Source of the DNA: Proteiniphilum sp.
GTDB taxonomy: Bacteria; Bacteroidota; Bacteroidia; Bacteroidales; Dysgonomonadaceae
Direction: 5' to 3'
NCBI GenBank assembly: GCA_031284475.1
Contig: JAISZV010000341.1
Location: 1 to 5,336 of the forward strand
Length of the DNA: 5,336 nucleotides
This document shows positions 1-5,336 of the stretch, one piece after another. The notes beneath the pieces were generated by a model. It did not search any database. It saw only the letters and a list, made by a program, of their open reading frames with translations, and was not told the DNA's origin. The position numbers and the translations under genes were made by a program. Each line of letters starts with the position of its first letter. The first letter of the stretch is position 1.

Positions 1-1161
1 CGGGAAATAGCCTACAGCCAGGCGCGCGCAGACCTGCTGCCCAGCCTAAACGCATCTACGGGGCAAAACTTCGTGTTTGGCCGCTCCATTGGCCTCGACA
101 ACGTTTATGAAAACACCAACTCATCGCAGACCAATTTCAGTATCGGAGGCGATATAACCCTTTTCGACGGACTGCGGATGAAACACAATATCGACGCGCG
201 CAAGGCCGATATGCAGGCGTCGGAAGCAGATTTGGAAAAAATGCGCGACGACATTGTCATGAGCGTATCCACCGCCTTCCTACAGGCATTGCTCAACCGG
301 GAACTGTTGCAGATTGCCGGAAACCAAATCGAAACTACCCAGGCCAACCTGCAACGGCGCAGCGAACTGGTGCGAAGCGGTAAAATGGCGCAAGGCGAAC
401 TCTATGAATTAGAAGCGCAATTGGCCAAGGAAGAACTGAACCGCGTGCAGGCGGAAAGCAACCTCAAACTGGCATTGCTCGACCTGGCCCAAATTATGGA
501 ACTGGAAGAGTTCAATCGCTTCGATATCACAGCCCCTCCCGCCGAAACACTAATCAGCGAAGCTACCCTTCTTCAGTCGGAAGCGGTATATGAAAGTGCG
601 CTGCTTAACCGCCCCGAAATACGGAGCATGCGCTACCGGCTCGAAAGCAGTAAAAAAGAGCGGCTAATGGCAAAAGCGCAATATTACCCCTCCCTCTCGT
701 TCGGAGTCAACATGGGTACCGGCTATTACAGGATGGGCGGCAGGGGCAACGCCTCTTTTAGCTCGCAGTTGCGCAACAACATGAGCAATTCGCTCGGTTT
801 CAACCTCCGCATCCCCATCTTCAACAAGTTTCAGGTCAGGAATAGCGTCCACAACGCCGAGCTCGCCATAGCCAACGCACAACTCGAAATGGATAAAACA
901 AAAGTGGAACTTCGCAAACGGATAGAACAAGCCTATTACAACGCCACCGGCGCCAAAAGCCGGTGGGACGCCGCCCGAAAATCGATTGCGGCCGGCCGTG
1001 AAGCCTACCGTTTCGCGGAAGAGAAATACGAGAGCGGACGCGCCAACTCATACGAACTCTTCCTCGCCAAAAACAACCTCGCACAAGCGCTGGGAGAAGA
1101 GGCGCAGGCCAAATATGAATACGCTTTCCGCCTGAAAATCCTTGAATTACTAAAAGATTAA
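1..1161 (+). CDS. TolC-family outer-membrane efflux protein (5' end outside window)
   Basis: This is the outer-membrane channel component of a tripartite exporter (RND or ABC type), a family that forms a trimeric beta-barrel with a long periplasmic alpha-helical duct. The frame is open from base 1, so 386 C-terminal residues are visible. The GTG at 73 lies inside the conserved fold and is not the start; about 50-80 residues, including the signal peptide, should lie to the left. The two-fold internal repeat typical of the OEP domain is clear: 'LLPSL' (visible residues 12-16) recurs as 'YYPSL' (228-232), and the helix-turn motif around 'VRSGKMAQGELYELEAQL' (124-141) recurs as 'YESGRANSYELFLAKNNL' (343-360), a period of about 217 residues. 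The helices are Ala/Glu/Leu/Lys-rich. A polar stretch (241-263) followed by 'IPIFN' is usual for Bacteroidota members. The gene ends with TAA at 1159-1161. GC is about 55% over five lines counted by hand. Family assignment is firm; the exported substrate cannot be told. Confidence 0.95.
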   Translation, partial: REIAYSQARADLLPSLNASTGQNFVFGRSIGLDNVYENTNSSQTNFSIGGDITLFDGLRMKHNIDARKADMQASEADLEKMRDDIVMSVSTAFLQALLNRELLQIAGNQIETTQANLQRRSELVRSGKMAQGELYELEAQLAKEELNRVQAESNLKLALLDLAQIMELEEFNRFDITAPPAETLISEATLLQSEAVYESALLNRPEIRSMRYRLESSKKERLMAKAQYYPSLSFGVNMGTGYYRMGGRGNASFSSQLRNNMSNSLGFNLRIPIFNKFQVRNSVHNAELAIANAQLEMDKTKVELRKRIEQAYYNATGAKSRWDAARKSIAAGREAYRFAEEKYESGRANSYELFLAKNNLAQALGEEAQAKYEYAFRLKILELLKD

Positions 1162-1234
1162 TCTTCCGTAACCATTCAATTGATTTGATGGCCTAATAAT
1201 TAAATTCACTTATTAAATTCATAATTCAACAGAC

Positions 1235-1951
1235 ATGAAAATATCAATTACATTTACGCTCATCGCGGCGCTTTTCACAGCCTGTAGTTTTGCAGGCTCC
1301 CAATCGCGCCAAGCTACGGATCAATTTGAAGTAACCGAATTTACGTCCATCGAATCATCGGTAGCAGCCAACATCCATATCCGGCAGTCCCCCACCGTTA
1401 GAGTAACCGCCGAAGGGAACGAAGAACTGCTCAACATCCTCGATGTACAAATAGACAACGACAAACTAATCCTTACAATGGAAGACCGCCACCTGAGAAG
1501 GTACAAAGGGCGTTCGGACAAGTTGCTTATTTCCATCTCCACCCCCACCCTTACCAAGCTCGATTTCGACGGCGTGGGGAATATCGAGATCGAAGGCGAC
1601 TTCACCACTCCCGAACTGACTATCGATTCGGAGGGAGTAGGCAATCTCAAAGCCGACAGGCTCGACGCCGGTTCCATTTACATCTATTCCGAAGGCGTGG
1701 GTAACATCACTCTGGGCGGCAAGGCCGACAAAATGGAAGTAAAATCCGAAGGCGTAGGGAACGTAAACACTGTGGAACTCACCGCGCGAAGCGCCGTCAT
1801 CACGTCGCAGGGAGTAGGCAATGTAAGCTGCCGCGCGTCGGAATACCTCAAAGTGCGTTCCGAAGGCGTAGGCAATGTTACCTATTATGGAAACCCGGCA
1901 AACAAAGACCTCTCCAAAGAGGGATTAGGAAGAATAAAAGCAGGGAATTAA
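1235..1951 (+). CDS. DUF2807 (head GIN domain) putative lipoprotein with GVGN repeats
   Basis: This is a 238-residue protein of the DUF2807 family, named 'putative auto-transporter adhesin, head GIN domain' in domain databases; its molecular role is not established. The N-terminus is a short signal peptide ending in a lipobox-like 'FTAC' with the lipidation Cys at residue 17. The residues after it (SFAGSQSRQ) carry no acidic cluster, which suggests retention on the periplasmic side. Residues about 31-110 match the N-terminal half of the family ('FTSIESSVAANIHI', 'VRVTAEGNEELL', 'DNDKLIL'). From residue 112 a repeat begins: GVGN at 113, 134, 154, 173, 193 and 211, then a degenerate GLGR at 230, spaced 18-21 residues, as expected for rungs of a beta-helix. 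The ATG at 1235 is chosen because it places the signal peptide correctly; the upstream sequence is A/T-rich with no Shine-Dalgarno match. It lies 73 bases after the efflux gene on the same strand, so co-transcription is possible but unproven. Confidence 0.9.
   Translation: MKISITFTLIAALFTACSFAGSQSRQATDQFEVTEFTSIESSVAANIHIRQSPTVRVTAEGNEELLNILDVQIDNDKLILTMEDRHLRRYKGRSDKLLISISTPTLTKLDFDGVGNIEIEGDFTTPELTIDSEGVGNLKADRLDAGSIYIYSEGVGNITLGGKADKMEVKSEGVGNVNTVELTARSAVITSQGVGNVSCRASEYLKVRSEGVGNVTYYGNPANKDLSKEGLGRIKAGN
1568..1933 (+). repeat. Protein-level tandem repeat (GVGN ladder) inside the DUF2807 gene
   Basis: Six copies of [E/D/Q]-G-V-G-N followed by a beta-branched or hydrophobic residue, plus a seventh degenerate copy (EGLGR), occur every 18-21 codons. 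Codons for the invariant residues differ between copies: the first Gly is GGC or GGA, Val is GTG or GTA, the second Gly is GGG, GGC or GGT, and Asn is AAT or AAC. The similarity is therefore held by selection on protein sequence rather than by recent DNA duplication. Four of the six full copies are preceded by Ser-Glu, giving S-E-G-V-G-N. Confidence 0.9.
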
Positions 1952-1958
1952 GCCCTGC
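1940..1958 (+). other. Small perfect hairpin across the DUF2807 stop codon
   Basis: GCAGGG (1940-1945) pairs with CCCTGC (1953-1958) around a 7-base loop that holds the TAA stop codon (1949-1951). No T-run follows, so it is not an intrinsic terminator by itself. It may be a 3'-end structure or chance; six perfect base pairs are modest support. Confidence 0.35.
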
Positions 1959-1999
1959 CCTACTTAATAAATATTCTACTTCTAATTACAAAAATCAAA

Positions 2000-2029
2000 A
2001 AAACGGGGGCTTGCGAAAGTCTCCGTTTT
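2000..2029 (+). terminator. Hairpin terminator for the + strand unit (possibly bidirectional)
   Basis: Bases 2000-2012 pair with 2017-2029 to give a 13-bp stem closed by a GCGA (GNRA-type) tetraloop. Two of the pairs (2007:2022 and 2009:2020) are G:U in + strand RNA but would be C:A mismatches in - strand RNA, so the structure fits a + strand transcript best. The U-run is mostly in the stem (TTTT at 2026-2029) with ATTT just after. Read on the - strand the stem is weaker but is followed by a long T-rich run (complement of 1991-2003), so it could act as a backup stop for the opposing operon. It lies about 50 bases past the DUF2807 stop codon. Confidence 0.65.
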
Positions 2030-2062
2030 CATTTCCCTAACCGCCATTTATTGAAGACAGAC

Positions 2063-2095
2063 AAAAAAGAGACTGCCCTTTTTGAACAGCCTCTT
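2063..2095 (-). terminator. Intrinsic terminator of the SusC-SusD-TlpA operon
   Basis: On the - strand, bases 2095-2084 pair with 2078-2067 in a 12-bp stem with an AAAAA loop, and the stem's 3' side runs straight into TTTTTT (complement of 2063-2068). Three pairs are G:U in - strand RNA and would be A:C mismatches on the + strand, which fixes the orientation. It begins 25 bases beyond the stop codon of the thioredoxin-fold gene, making that gene the last of its operon. Confidence 0.85.
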
Positions 2096-2120
2096 CTCCA
2101 AATATTATAGTTAAACTAAT

Positions 2121-3269
2121 TTACTCTCCAAAAATTTCTTCTAATTTCTGTTCTAATGCTTCGCCTCTTAAATCTTGCGCAATAATGATTCCTTGAGGGT
2201 TAATCAGAAAATTTTGAGGTACTGCTCTAACACCATAAAAACGCGCTACCGCATTATTCCAGGAGTTGAGGTCGGAAACCTGTGTCCAAGTCAGGCCGTC
2301 TTTTTCAATAGCATTTACCCATGCTTCTTTTCCGTCTTTGTTATCTAACGAAACGCCCAGAATTTCAAAGCCTTTGTCTTTGTATGCAGTATATGCTCTC
2401 ACTAAATTAGGATTTTCCTGCCGGCACGGGCCACACCACGAAGCCCAGAAATCAAGCAGCAGATATTTCCCCAAAAAATCGGACAGACTTACCGGATTGC
2501 CATCAGGGTCGTTTTGTGTAAAACCAGGAGCTTTTTTCCCGATTCCAATTGTTCTCGCCGCTTCTATCCGTTGTGCAAAAGCTTTTCCGGAATATGTTTC
2601 ACGATATTTTTCATTAATCGATAAAAACAACGGTTCTATTTCGTCAGCATCAAATTTAGAAGAAACCGATTCCGAAATAGCAACCACGCTGAAATAGGAA
2701 TCCGGATGATCCCTCACAAACTGCTGTTGTTTTTGGGAACGTTCGTCTAATAATTGTCTGTATTCCTTGTTTAATTGTGCGATAAAAGCCGGATCGTTTT
2801 GTTGTTCGGGTGTTGCTTTCATCATCTTTTCATTCATTCGGGCTGACAAATCTTGAATTTGCCCGCCAATTATATCAAGATAATTCAGGTGCTCCTCGTT
2901 AATGGGAGAATGGACAAACACGATATTTTGCAACGAATCGGGCGATTTTAGTTTCACCGGTCTATTTTCAAGATACAGATAGAAAATATGCCCGGATCGC
3001 GCAGCATGACCGATACCTTCGCCCGAATAATCCAGGATCAACCGGGCAGGAGATGGCTCCCCGATGATCCCTGTGAAAGAAAAACTGCCGTTGCGAAGAA
3101 GGGCCGAATCGAGGTATTCGCTACCATCGTTCCAATAGCTGAAATAGAGTTTTGCCGGATCGTTCCAGTTTCCTATCTTACCTTTCAACGTGAATGACTG
3201 ATTGTTTTTGTTGATACAACTGCCCATTGCCAACAAGCAACAAAGGGATATAAAAGTTATTTTTCTCAT
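2121..3269 (-). CDS. DUF4369 + thioredoxin-fold (TlpA/ResA-like) lipoprotein
   Basis: This is a 382-residue envelope thiol-disulfide protein. It has a signal peptide with a lipobox-like 'MGSC' (lipid Cys18), followed by INKNNQ without acidic residues, which suggests anchoring on the periplasmic side. Residues about 26-120 form a DUF4369-type beta domain ('FTLKGKIGNW' to 'NIVFVHSP'). A helical, Gln/Glu/Lys-rich linker spans about 125-240. The C-terminal AhpC/TSA-thioredoxin domain runs from about 243 to 382. It opens with 'GKKAPGFTQNDPDGNPVSL' and has the active site W278-C279-G280-P281-C282 within 'DFWASWCGPC', then 'ILGVSLD' and the cis-proline loop 'AVPQNF' (Pro351). The only other mature cysteine is the lipid one, so C279/C282 is the sole redox pair. 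These features are those of TlpA/ResA-type reductases; the partner is unknown. The ATG lies 4 bases after the SusD-like stop codon, so translational coupling is likely. GC is about 41% in 2161-2940, lower than its neighbours. Confidence 0.93.
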   Translation of the reverse strand: MRKITFISLCCLLAMGSCINKNNQSFTLKGKIGNWNDPAKLYFSYWNDGSEYLDSALLRNGSFSFTGIIGEPSPARLILDYSGEGIGHAARSGHIFYLYLENRPVKLKSPDSLQNIVFVHSPINEEHLNYLDIIGGQIQDLSARMNEKMMKATPEQQNDPAFIAQLNKEYRQLLDERSQKQQQFVRDHPDSYFSVVAISESVSSKFDADEIEPLFLSINEKYRETYSGKAFAQRIEAARTIGIGKKAPGFTQNDPDGNPVSLSDFLGKYLLLDFWASWCGPCRQENPNLVRAYTAYKDKGFEILGVSLDNKDGKEAWVNAIEKDGLTWTQVSDLNSWNNAVARFYGVRAVPQNFLINPQGIIIAQDLRGEALEQKLEEIFGE

Positions 3270-3273
3270 CTTG

Positions 3274-4827
3274 TTAATAATTTTGCGTCAAATTTGGATT
3301 ATAATTAGTGGCTGCTTGCGGGAACGGAAATATCCATAGCGGCGATTCGGGGCGTAGCGTGTACGTCCTGGTAGTAACGGGCGGAATGGGTTCCCAACCG
3401 ATCATTGGATTACCGCCGATGGGCATAAATCCCTGCGGCGCCAAGGTAAGGGTTTTTGTAAGGGTTGTTTGCCATTCGGTTTCGGTAGCATTCCAACGCT
3501 TCATGTTGATGAAATTTTTGGAGGTGGCAAAATTTTCGCACCGCGAGACTTGCTTCAGCGCCGCAATTGCACCGGCTTTGGAATCCACAGGCATTGGCGT
3601 ATAGGCGCTCGAAATAATCCGGCGTTCGCGGATTTGTTCCAGTATGGCCATTGCTGCCGGAATGTTGTTTTTGCGTATTTCACATTCTGCGCGGGTCAGG
3701 TACATATCAACCGTAGTCAAGCTATTGATACTGTAATGTATCTTAAAATCGCCGGCCATGACATAATGGAACCACGACTGAACCCCGGCAAGGGAAGTCG
3801 TATTGCCGCCTTGATTCATCAGCACGCCTCCCGTCAAATACACCGCAACATTATTTTCCAATTCGCCATATTTCAGGAATATATCGTTGGGGTCAAAACT
3901 GGCCAAGAGGTCGGGAGAAAATATGAACCGCATGGTAAACGACGTCATTTGAAAGAATAGTTCTTCGTCGTTGAACTTTAGCCGTTCAAAAAATGGAATA
4001 TCAAAAGGGGGCATGGGAATAGTCATCCGGTCGCTACGATGGTTCAGCAGCCGGTTGTTGACCTCCAAAGAAGCGATTGCCGCCAGATTCGCACCGTCAT
4101 AGTCGCGCATTGCCATCAGCACCTTTGCTTTTACGGCATAGGCAAAAGCTTTACCTACGCGCATTTTTGCCGGCGTTTCGGGCAGCGCGTTTAATGCGAA
4201 GGCTGCGTCCAAATCGTCCAGGATAAATTCATAGACTTCCTGTACGCTCCTTTTTTGGGCAAGTTCATTTATCATATCGAAGTCCTCAAGCATGTAAGGA
4301 ACGCCTCCGTCGGTAGCGGCTGTGGCAGGGTTGTAAGCCTTCGCGTAGAAGTTTACGGCCAGATAGTGGAAATAAGCTCTCAATACGTAAGCTTCGGCCT
4401 TGATTTGGGCGGCTTTCGATTGGCTGCCCGAAGCATTATCGACATTGGCTATGATAGGGTTGGCTATCCGGCCAATGATCCCGTAAAAAGCGCCGTAAAG
4501 GTATTGCTGAGGATCTTGCGTGATTTCGCTGCGATCCATCGTCTCGTCCCAAGTCAGCAACACCGACTCTACGCTTGGAATACCGTTCTCATGACGTGTA
4601 ATTAAATCGAGTATATTTTGCTGAGGGATATTGTCATTTAGCAAATACATGGGTTCCCAGCTCTGCAATCGTCCGTAGTCGTCGTTGAGCAATAGCTCCA
4701 GTTCTTCCACCTTATTTAAGATGCTCTGCCCCTTTGGCGTAATATCCGTAAAATCGCTGCAACCGGCAAAAACCAGTAGCATCACAAAGGCTGCAAAAAG
4801 ACTCAAAATTATATTTTTATTTTTCAT
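3274..4827 (-). CDS. SusD/RagB-family outer-membrane nutrient-binding lipoprotein
   Basis: This is a 517-residue surface lipoprotein expected to cap the SusC-family transporter encoded just upstream and help capture its substrate. The signal peptide ends in 'VFAGC' (lipid Cys23), and the mature start C-S-D-F-T-D has acidic residues like the Bacteroidota surface-export signal. The N-terminal SusD-like domain follows ('DITPKGQSILNKVEELELLL'), with the TPR-like helix motif 'LRAYFHYLAVNFYAKAY' at 149-165 and 'GGVPYM' at 174-179. The RagB/SusD C-terminal domain shows 'TTVDMYLTRAECEIRKNN' (371-388), 'NMKRWN' (441-446), 'SPLWIFPFPQ' (495-504) and the terminal 'NPNLTQNY'. Length is typical for the family. 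Besides the lipid Cys there are two cysteines, Cys382 and Cys430. It starts 23 bases after the SusC-like stop and ends 4 bases before the thioredoxin-fold gene. The ATG at 4827 gives an intact signal peptide; no Shine-Dalgarno is seen. Substrate cannot be inferred. Confidence 0.95.
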   Translation of the reverse strand: MKNKNIILSLFAAFVMLLVFAGCSDFTDITPKGQSILNKVEELELLLNDDYGRLQSWEPMYLLNDNIPQQNILDLITRHENGIPSVESVLLTWDETMDRSEITQDPQQYLYGAFYGIIGRIANPIIANVDNASGSQSKAAQIKAEAYVLRAYFHYLAVNFYAKAYNPATAATDGGVPYMLEDFDMINELAQKRSVQEVYEFILDDLDAAFALNALPETPAKMRVGKAFAYAVKAKVLMAMRDYDGANLAAIASLEVNNRLLNHRSDRMTIPMPPFDIPFFERLKFNDEELFFQMTSFTMRFIFSPDLLASFDPNDIFLKYGELENNVAVYLTGGVLMNQGGNTTSLAGVQSWFHYVMAGDFKIHYSINSLTTVDMYLTRAECEIRKNNIPAAMAILEQIRERRIISSAYTPMPVDSKAGAIAALKQVSRCENFATSKNFINMKRWNATETEWQTTLTKTLTLAPQGFMPIGGNPMIGWEPIPPVTTRTYTLRPESPLWIFPFPQAATNYNPNLTQNY

Positions 4828-4850
4828 ACAATCAAAGTTTATAGTTCAAA

Positions 4851-5336
4851 TTATAAATTAAGGGTAAGCCCAAAAATGAAAGACGTTGGGCGGTGAAGAC
4901 CTCCGGTTTCGGGATCTACATCCACCGTGTTTTTTGTCCACAGCGCCGAAAGGTTGTCTATTTGGAAGCGTAGGTTTGCATTTTGCATGCCGATTTTACC
5001 CGTCCAGTTTTGAGGCAGGTCGTAACCGAGTACTATATTGCGGATTTTAATAAAATCGGCAGGCTGCACGTAAATATCCAAATAGTTATAAGCGTTTCCC
5101 TCCGTAGCGGAGGTTTTGTCGTTCTGAAAAATTCCCGGCACATCGGTCTGGGGATTTTCCGGCGTCCATGCATGAAGCAGGTATGACGCCATCGGCCCCG
5201 GATTGTAGGCTCCGGCGGGGCTGCTTGATGTGCCGGCTTGCAGGCAGCGTATCATGTAATTACCATAGTAAACAGCCATAATGGTGAGGCTAAATCCCTT
5301 GTAGTGGAAAGTGTTGCCCATTCCCATAGTTATTTT
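4851..5336 (-). CDS. SusC/RagA-family TonB-dependent transporter, C-terminal part (5' end outside window)
   Basis: The last 161 residues of a SusC-family outer-membrane transporter, normally about 1000 residues, are visible. The frame stays open to the window edge; three residues (K-I-T) precede the Met at 5327, which is internal and not a start. Family marks are the strand 'NTFHYKGFSLTIMAVYYGN', the loop motif 'AWTPENPQTDVPGIF', the near-terminal 'FIKIRNIVLGYDLPQNW', 'LRFQIDNLSALWT', 'DVDPETGG' and the final strand 'FIFGLTLNL'. The protein imports a bound nutrient through a 22-strand barrel using TonB-ExbBD energy, with the SusD-like lipoprotein as lid. It ends in Leu rather than the Phe or other aromatic residue usual at the end of such barrels. 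The stop (TAA, complement of 4851-4853) is 23 bases before the SusD-like start, so the two are co-transcribed. The plug and TonB box are off the right edge, so substrate class and sigma/anti-sigma signalling domains cannot be checked. Confidence 0.95.
   Translation of the reverse strand, partial: KITMGMGNTFHYKGFSLTIMAVYYGNYMIRCLQAGTSSSPAGAYNPGPMASYLLHAWTPENPQTDVPGIFQNDKTSATEGNAYNYLDIYVQPADFIKIRNIVLGYDLPQNWTGKIGMQNANLRFQIDNLSALWTKNTVDVDPETGGLHRPTSFIFGLTLNL

Noticed and set aside
73..75. GTG at 73 as the start of the efflux gene
   Set aside because: The frame is open to base 1, and the 24 residues before it belong to the conserved first repeat (mirrored at visible residue 228), so the true start is outside the window.
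664..1084. Open frames on the - strand within the efflux gene
   Set aside because: They overlap conserved OEP-domain coding sequence on the other strand and are Arg/Trp/Cys-rich, as reverse-frame shadows of GC-rich genes usually are.
1180..1187. Possible Bacteroidota -7 promoter element (TTGATTTG against TAnnTTTG) before the DUF2807 gene
   Set aside because: The second base does not match, and no TTG-type -33 element lies at the expected distance of about 20 bases.
2266..2697. 143-residue open frame on the + strand opposite the thioredoxin-fold gene
   Set aside because: It lies antisense to the conserved thioredoxin domain, its composition is that of a reverse-frame shadow, and nothing upstream looks like a start region.
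3308..3960. Open frames on the + strand within the SusD-like gene (3308-3604 and 3469-3960)
   Set aside because: They are antisense to a gene with clear family motifs along its whole length, and their translations show no recognisable domain or signal peptide.
4828..4850. Possible internal promoter between the SusC-like and SusD-like genes (AAACTTTG on the - strand)
   Set aside because: It is only a partial match to TAnnTTTG in an A/T-rich gap of 23 bases, with no supporting -33 element; co-transcription is the simpler reading.
1..5336. CRISPR array, tRNA or rRNA genes, insertion sequence ends
   Set aside because: Reading through both strands showed no regularly spaced identical repeats, no tRNA- or rRNA-like conserved sequence, and no transposase or terminal inverted repeats; nearly all sequence is accounted for by the five genes.

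Overview
The window looks like chromosomal DNA from a member of the Bacteroidota, probably Bacteroidales. The evidence is a SusC/SusD-type outer-membrane uptake pair, a DUF4369-thioredoxin (TlpA-like) lipoprotein, a DUF2807 'head GIN' lipoprotein, A/T-rich translation start regions without Shine-Dalgarno sequences, and a terminator of the A-rich-loop type common in this phylum. The species cannot be named from the sequence.

The layout is two transcription units that converge on a short intergenic region. On the + strand, positions 1-1161 hold the C-terminal 386 residues of a TolC-family outer-membrane efflux protein whose start lies off the left edge. After 73 bases comes a complete small lipoprotein gene (1235-1951) of the DUF2807 family, with a regular ladder of Gly-Val-Gly-Asn repeats. 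On the - strand, reading from the right edge leftwards, there is the last 161 residues of a SusC-family TonB-dependent transporter (5336-4851), a complete SusD/RagB-family lipoprotein (4827-3274), and a complete DUF4369 + thioredoxin-fold lipoprotein with a WCGPC active site (3269-2121). Spacings of 23 and 4 bases make these three genes look like one operon. The intergenic stretch 1952-2120 carries two hairpins whose G:U pairs show which strand each folds best on: 2000-2029 on + and 2067-2095 on -.

Functionally, the SusC/SusD pair would bind a nutrient at the cell surface and pass it through the outer membrane using TonB energy. The thioredoxin-fold protein in the same operon would act in the periplasm on disulfides or thiols of the cargo or of envelope proteins. 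No glycoside hydrolase, peptidase or regulator is visible, so the substrate is unknown. The TolC homologue would be the outer-membrane exit duct of a tripartite exporter whose other parts are presumably to the left of the window.

Most of the window is ordinary for this phylum. The points most worth a second look are the uniform GVGN ladder in the DUF2807 protein, the thiol protein ending a SusCD operon, the drop in GC within that gene, the contrast in lipoprotein sorting signals, and the strand-specific terminator pair. I see no strong sign of a wholly new system.
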